Source of the DNA: Gracilibacteraceae bacterium
GTDB lineage: Bacteria; Bacillota; Desulfitobacteriia; Desulfitobacteriales; Syntrophobotulaceae
Length of the DNA: 7,472 nucleotides
Direction of reading: 5' to 3'
Assembly (NCBI GenBank): GCA_031255985.1
Contig: JAIRRL010000205.1
Location: forward strand, 1 to 7,472
Shown here: positions 6,666 through 7,472 of the stretch, one piece after another
How the letters are laid out: every line of letters begins with the position of its first letter
Position numbering within the stretch: position 1 is the stretch's first letter
The notes under the pieces: generated by a model
The model's input: only the letters and a program-made list of their open reading frames with translations
Database searches by the model: none
Told to the model about the DNA's origin: nothing
Made by a program: the position numbers and the translations under genes

Positions 6666-6696
6666 TAAATCCAGCGAACTCTTAAATCCAGCGAAC
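6666..6696 (-). repeat. Two direct repeats of 14 bp, 17-bp period, before the trans-sulfuration gene
   Basis: GTTCGCTGGATTTA occurs twice on the minus strand, at 6696-6683 and 6679-6666. The 78-bp gap between the regulator and enzyme genes consists mostly of these copies plus an A/T run. No promoter or terminator is evident in it. The repeats may be a short duplication or a tandem binding site close to the ribosome binding site. Confidence 0.7.
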
Positions 6697-6726
6697 CCCC
6701 GAAGTTTGCGGAATTTTTTAAAAAAA

Positions 6727-7173
6727 TCAAATGCAGTACATATAGGCTTCATTGGCCGCTTTTCTGAGCGATTCTTCCGCCAAATCCGCCAGCGACATTC
6801 GCCCGAAGATTTCTTTCACCGCGCTATTGGCGGGCGTAAACAGACTGTCCTGCAGGGCGCGCTCAATGCCGGGCTGAGAATCCGGCGCCGTGCTTTCCGT
6901 ATCCTCGAATATCGAAGTTTCCGTGACGGCAAGAACGTCGGCGGCGCTGATTTTGTCGGCTGAACGGGCCAACTGGTAGCCGCCCTGCGAGCCTTTGATA
7001 GAAGTGACCAGACCGCCTTTGCGCAGCAGAGCAAATACTTGTTCCAGGTAGATTTTTGACATGGCCAGCTTGCCCGCAATGGCGATGACTGTGAGCGGCG
7101 AGCCTTCGGCAGAGTTTTGAGCGAGCAATATCATCGCAGCCAGCGCATAGCGCCCTTTGGAAGATATTTTCAT
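6727..7173 (-). CDS. cymR: Rrf2-family repressor, CymR-like regulator of cysteine metabolism
   Basis: A 148-residue winged-helix regulator. The start MKISSKGRYAL and the recognition region SKIYLEQVFALLRKGGLVTSIKGSQGGYQLAR are typical of Rrf2 proteins. It has none of the three central cysteines that hold the iron-sulfur cluster in IscR; its only Cys is the next-to-last residue. The end, SLADLAEESLRKAANEAYMYCI, resembles the C-terminus of Bacillus CymR (about LEDLASY...QEAYMFYI). In Bacillus, CymR represses cysteine genes in a complex with CysK. A C-terminal Ile, as here, is what serine acetyltransferase inserts into the CysK active site. Neighbouring trans-sulfuration and cysK genes fit this role. 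The ATG at 7173 has GGAGG seven bases upstream; an in-frame ATG at 7404 exists, but the stretch between is promoter sequence. Autoregulation is likely from the dyad at its promoter. Confidence 0.87.
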   Translation of the reverse strand: MKISSKGRYALAAMILLAQNSAEGSPLTVIAIAGKLAMSKIYLEQVFALLRKGGLVTSIKGSQGGYQLARSADKISAADVLAVTETSIFEDTESTAPDSQPGIERALQDSLFTPANSAVKEIFGRMSLADLAEESLRKAANEAYMYCI

Positions 7174-7187
7174 AAGTCCGCCTCCAA

Positions 7188-7206
7188 ACATATTATTCAG
7201 ATGTGT
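7188..7206 (-). promoter_or_regulatory. Candidate operator (ACAYA-N9-TATGW) just downstream of the cymR -10 box
   Basis: The minus strand reads ACACA, nine bases, TATGT. With five flanking bases on its 5' side, the 24-bp stretch 7188-7211 matches the core of the cysK palindrome (5374-5397) at 18 of 24 ungapped positions, counted by eye. It begins directly after the -10 box and covers the predicted start, so a bound protein should block transcription. Autorepression by the CymR-like protein is the simplest reading. Confidence 0.55.
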
Positions 7207-7235
7207 ATTATCCACCATTATGATTGGTTTGTCAA
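7207..7235 (-). promoter_or_regulatory. Strong sigma-A-type promoter of cymR
   Basis: TTGACA (7235-7230), a 17-bp spacer and GATAAT (7212-7207) on the minus strand give a near-consensus promoter. The predicted start lies near 7200, with a leader of about 27 nt. It probably drives cymR and the trans-sulfuration gene together, since no promoter is visible between them. Confidence 0.82.
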
Positions 7236-7267
7236 GCGCCCTGTCCGGCGGTGGCGGACAGAGCGCT
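7235..7267. other. GC-rich hairpin directly abutting the cymR -35 box
   Basis: Arms 7235-7247 and 7255-7267 pair over 13 bp with one mismatch around a 7-nt loop; the core is CTGTCCG/CGGACAG. In the minus direction it is followed by TGACAAACC, which has no U-tract. It may be a remnant of the terminator of the gene to the right, or a cruciform or protein site next to the promoter. The structure is clear; its role is not. Confidence 0.55.
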
Positions 7268-7472
7268 GGGGCTGGTTGGATTGACAAAGTAAATGCAGCC
7301 TGATATGTAAAATATTTCCTGTAGCTATTGCAGTTGCAGCCGATTCCTCGCTTAGGCAAAGTCAAACCGCTCGCGTTTTGATCCTTTTTAAGTTCGGCTG
7401 TCATCTCAACGGCCTCCTTTATCGTCTTTCCTGTCCGGTGCGCCTTGCCCTGCGCGTATACCCAGCAGTATA
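7268..7472 (-). other. Right-edge stretch: possible start of a small ORF (ATG at 7404) and end of an upstream gene
   Basis: A good ribosome binding site, AGGAGG (7418-7413), lies eight bases before ATG at 7404, and a TAA in another frame (7421-7419) could end a gene lying off the edge. The predicted peptide begins MTAELKKDQNASGLTLPKRG. I do not recognise it. Its frame has no stop before it runs through the hairpin and promoter and joins cymR in frame, and it is also open rightward to the edge. It may be the truncated front of a gene cut by rearrangement. I see no other gene between here and cymR. Confidence 0.25.

Noticed and set aside
6568..6696. CRISPR-like or phage repeat array
   Set aside because: There are only two 14-bp copies and a coding hexamer repeat, with no repeat-spacer structure and no cas genes nearby.
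6717..6730. A/T run after cymR as an intrinsic terminator
   Set aside because: It is only a T7-A6 stretch with no GC-rich stem before it; readthrough into the trans-sulfuration gene is more likely.
7281..7309. Plus-strand promoter-like TTGACA-N17-TATGTA
   Set aside because: The spacing is good, but no plausible plus-strand gene follows before the edge; probably chance.
7174..7404. A 225-residue version of the Rrf2 regulator starting at 7404
   Set aside because: The first 77 residues are translation of the hairpin, the -35/-10 promoter and the ribosome binding site; Rrf2 proteins start MKISSKGRYAL.

Overview
The window reads as a chromosomal segment of a moderately GC-rich Firmicute (Bacillota). 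The signs are strong AGGAGG ribosome binding sites, sigma-A-like promoters (TTGACA-N17-GATAAT and TTGCCA-N17-TATGCT), a CymR-type Rrf2 regulator, and a VanR/BceR-like two-component system next to an FtsX-type ABC transporter. I cannot assign a genus. Every recognisable gene lies on the minus strand, so the order of transcription runs from right to left.

Right part (about 7472 to 4420): a sulfur/cysteine module. It holds a CymR-like Rrf2 repressor (6727-7173), a PLP-dependent trans-sulfuration enzyme of the cystathionine gamma-synthase/lyase group (5488-6648), and cysteine synthase CysK (4420-5352). The regulator ends in EAYMYCI, resembling the end of Bacillus CymR, which works as a complex with CysK. 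The cymR and cysK promoters share a dyad, ACAYA-N9-TATGW, which recurs a third time just after the trans-sulfuration gene. At cysK it lies within a nearly perfect 38-bp palindrome covering the predicted transcription start.

Middle and left part (4397 to 356): an OmpR-family response regulator starting on TTG 22 bp after cysK, a histidine kinase overlapping it by 11 bp, then, after a 91-bp gap, an ABC ATPase and an FtsX-type permease joined by a GTGA overlap. This resembles the envelope-stress or peptide-resistance arrangement of Gram-positive bacteria, but the kinase lacks the membrane segments usual for its family. The 91-bp gap carries 11-bp-spaced GTCAC direct repeats, a plausible binding site for the response regulator.

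Far left (1 to about 309): a broken tyrosine recombinase, with its N-terminal domain joined out of frame to its C-terminal catalytic region and the middle missing. It marks past mobile-element activity.

A recurring oddity is missing sequence: the integrase lacks its middle, the kinase lacks its membrane anchor, and the trans-sulfuration enzyme lacks a loop of about 17 residues and carries an Asn-rich N-terminal repeat. No tRNA, rRNA, CRISPR array or complete insertion sequence was seen.
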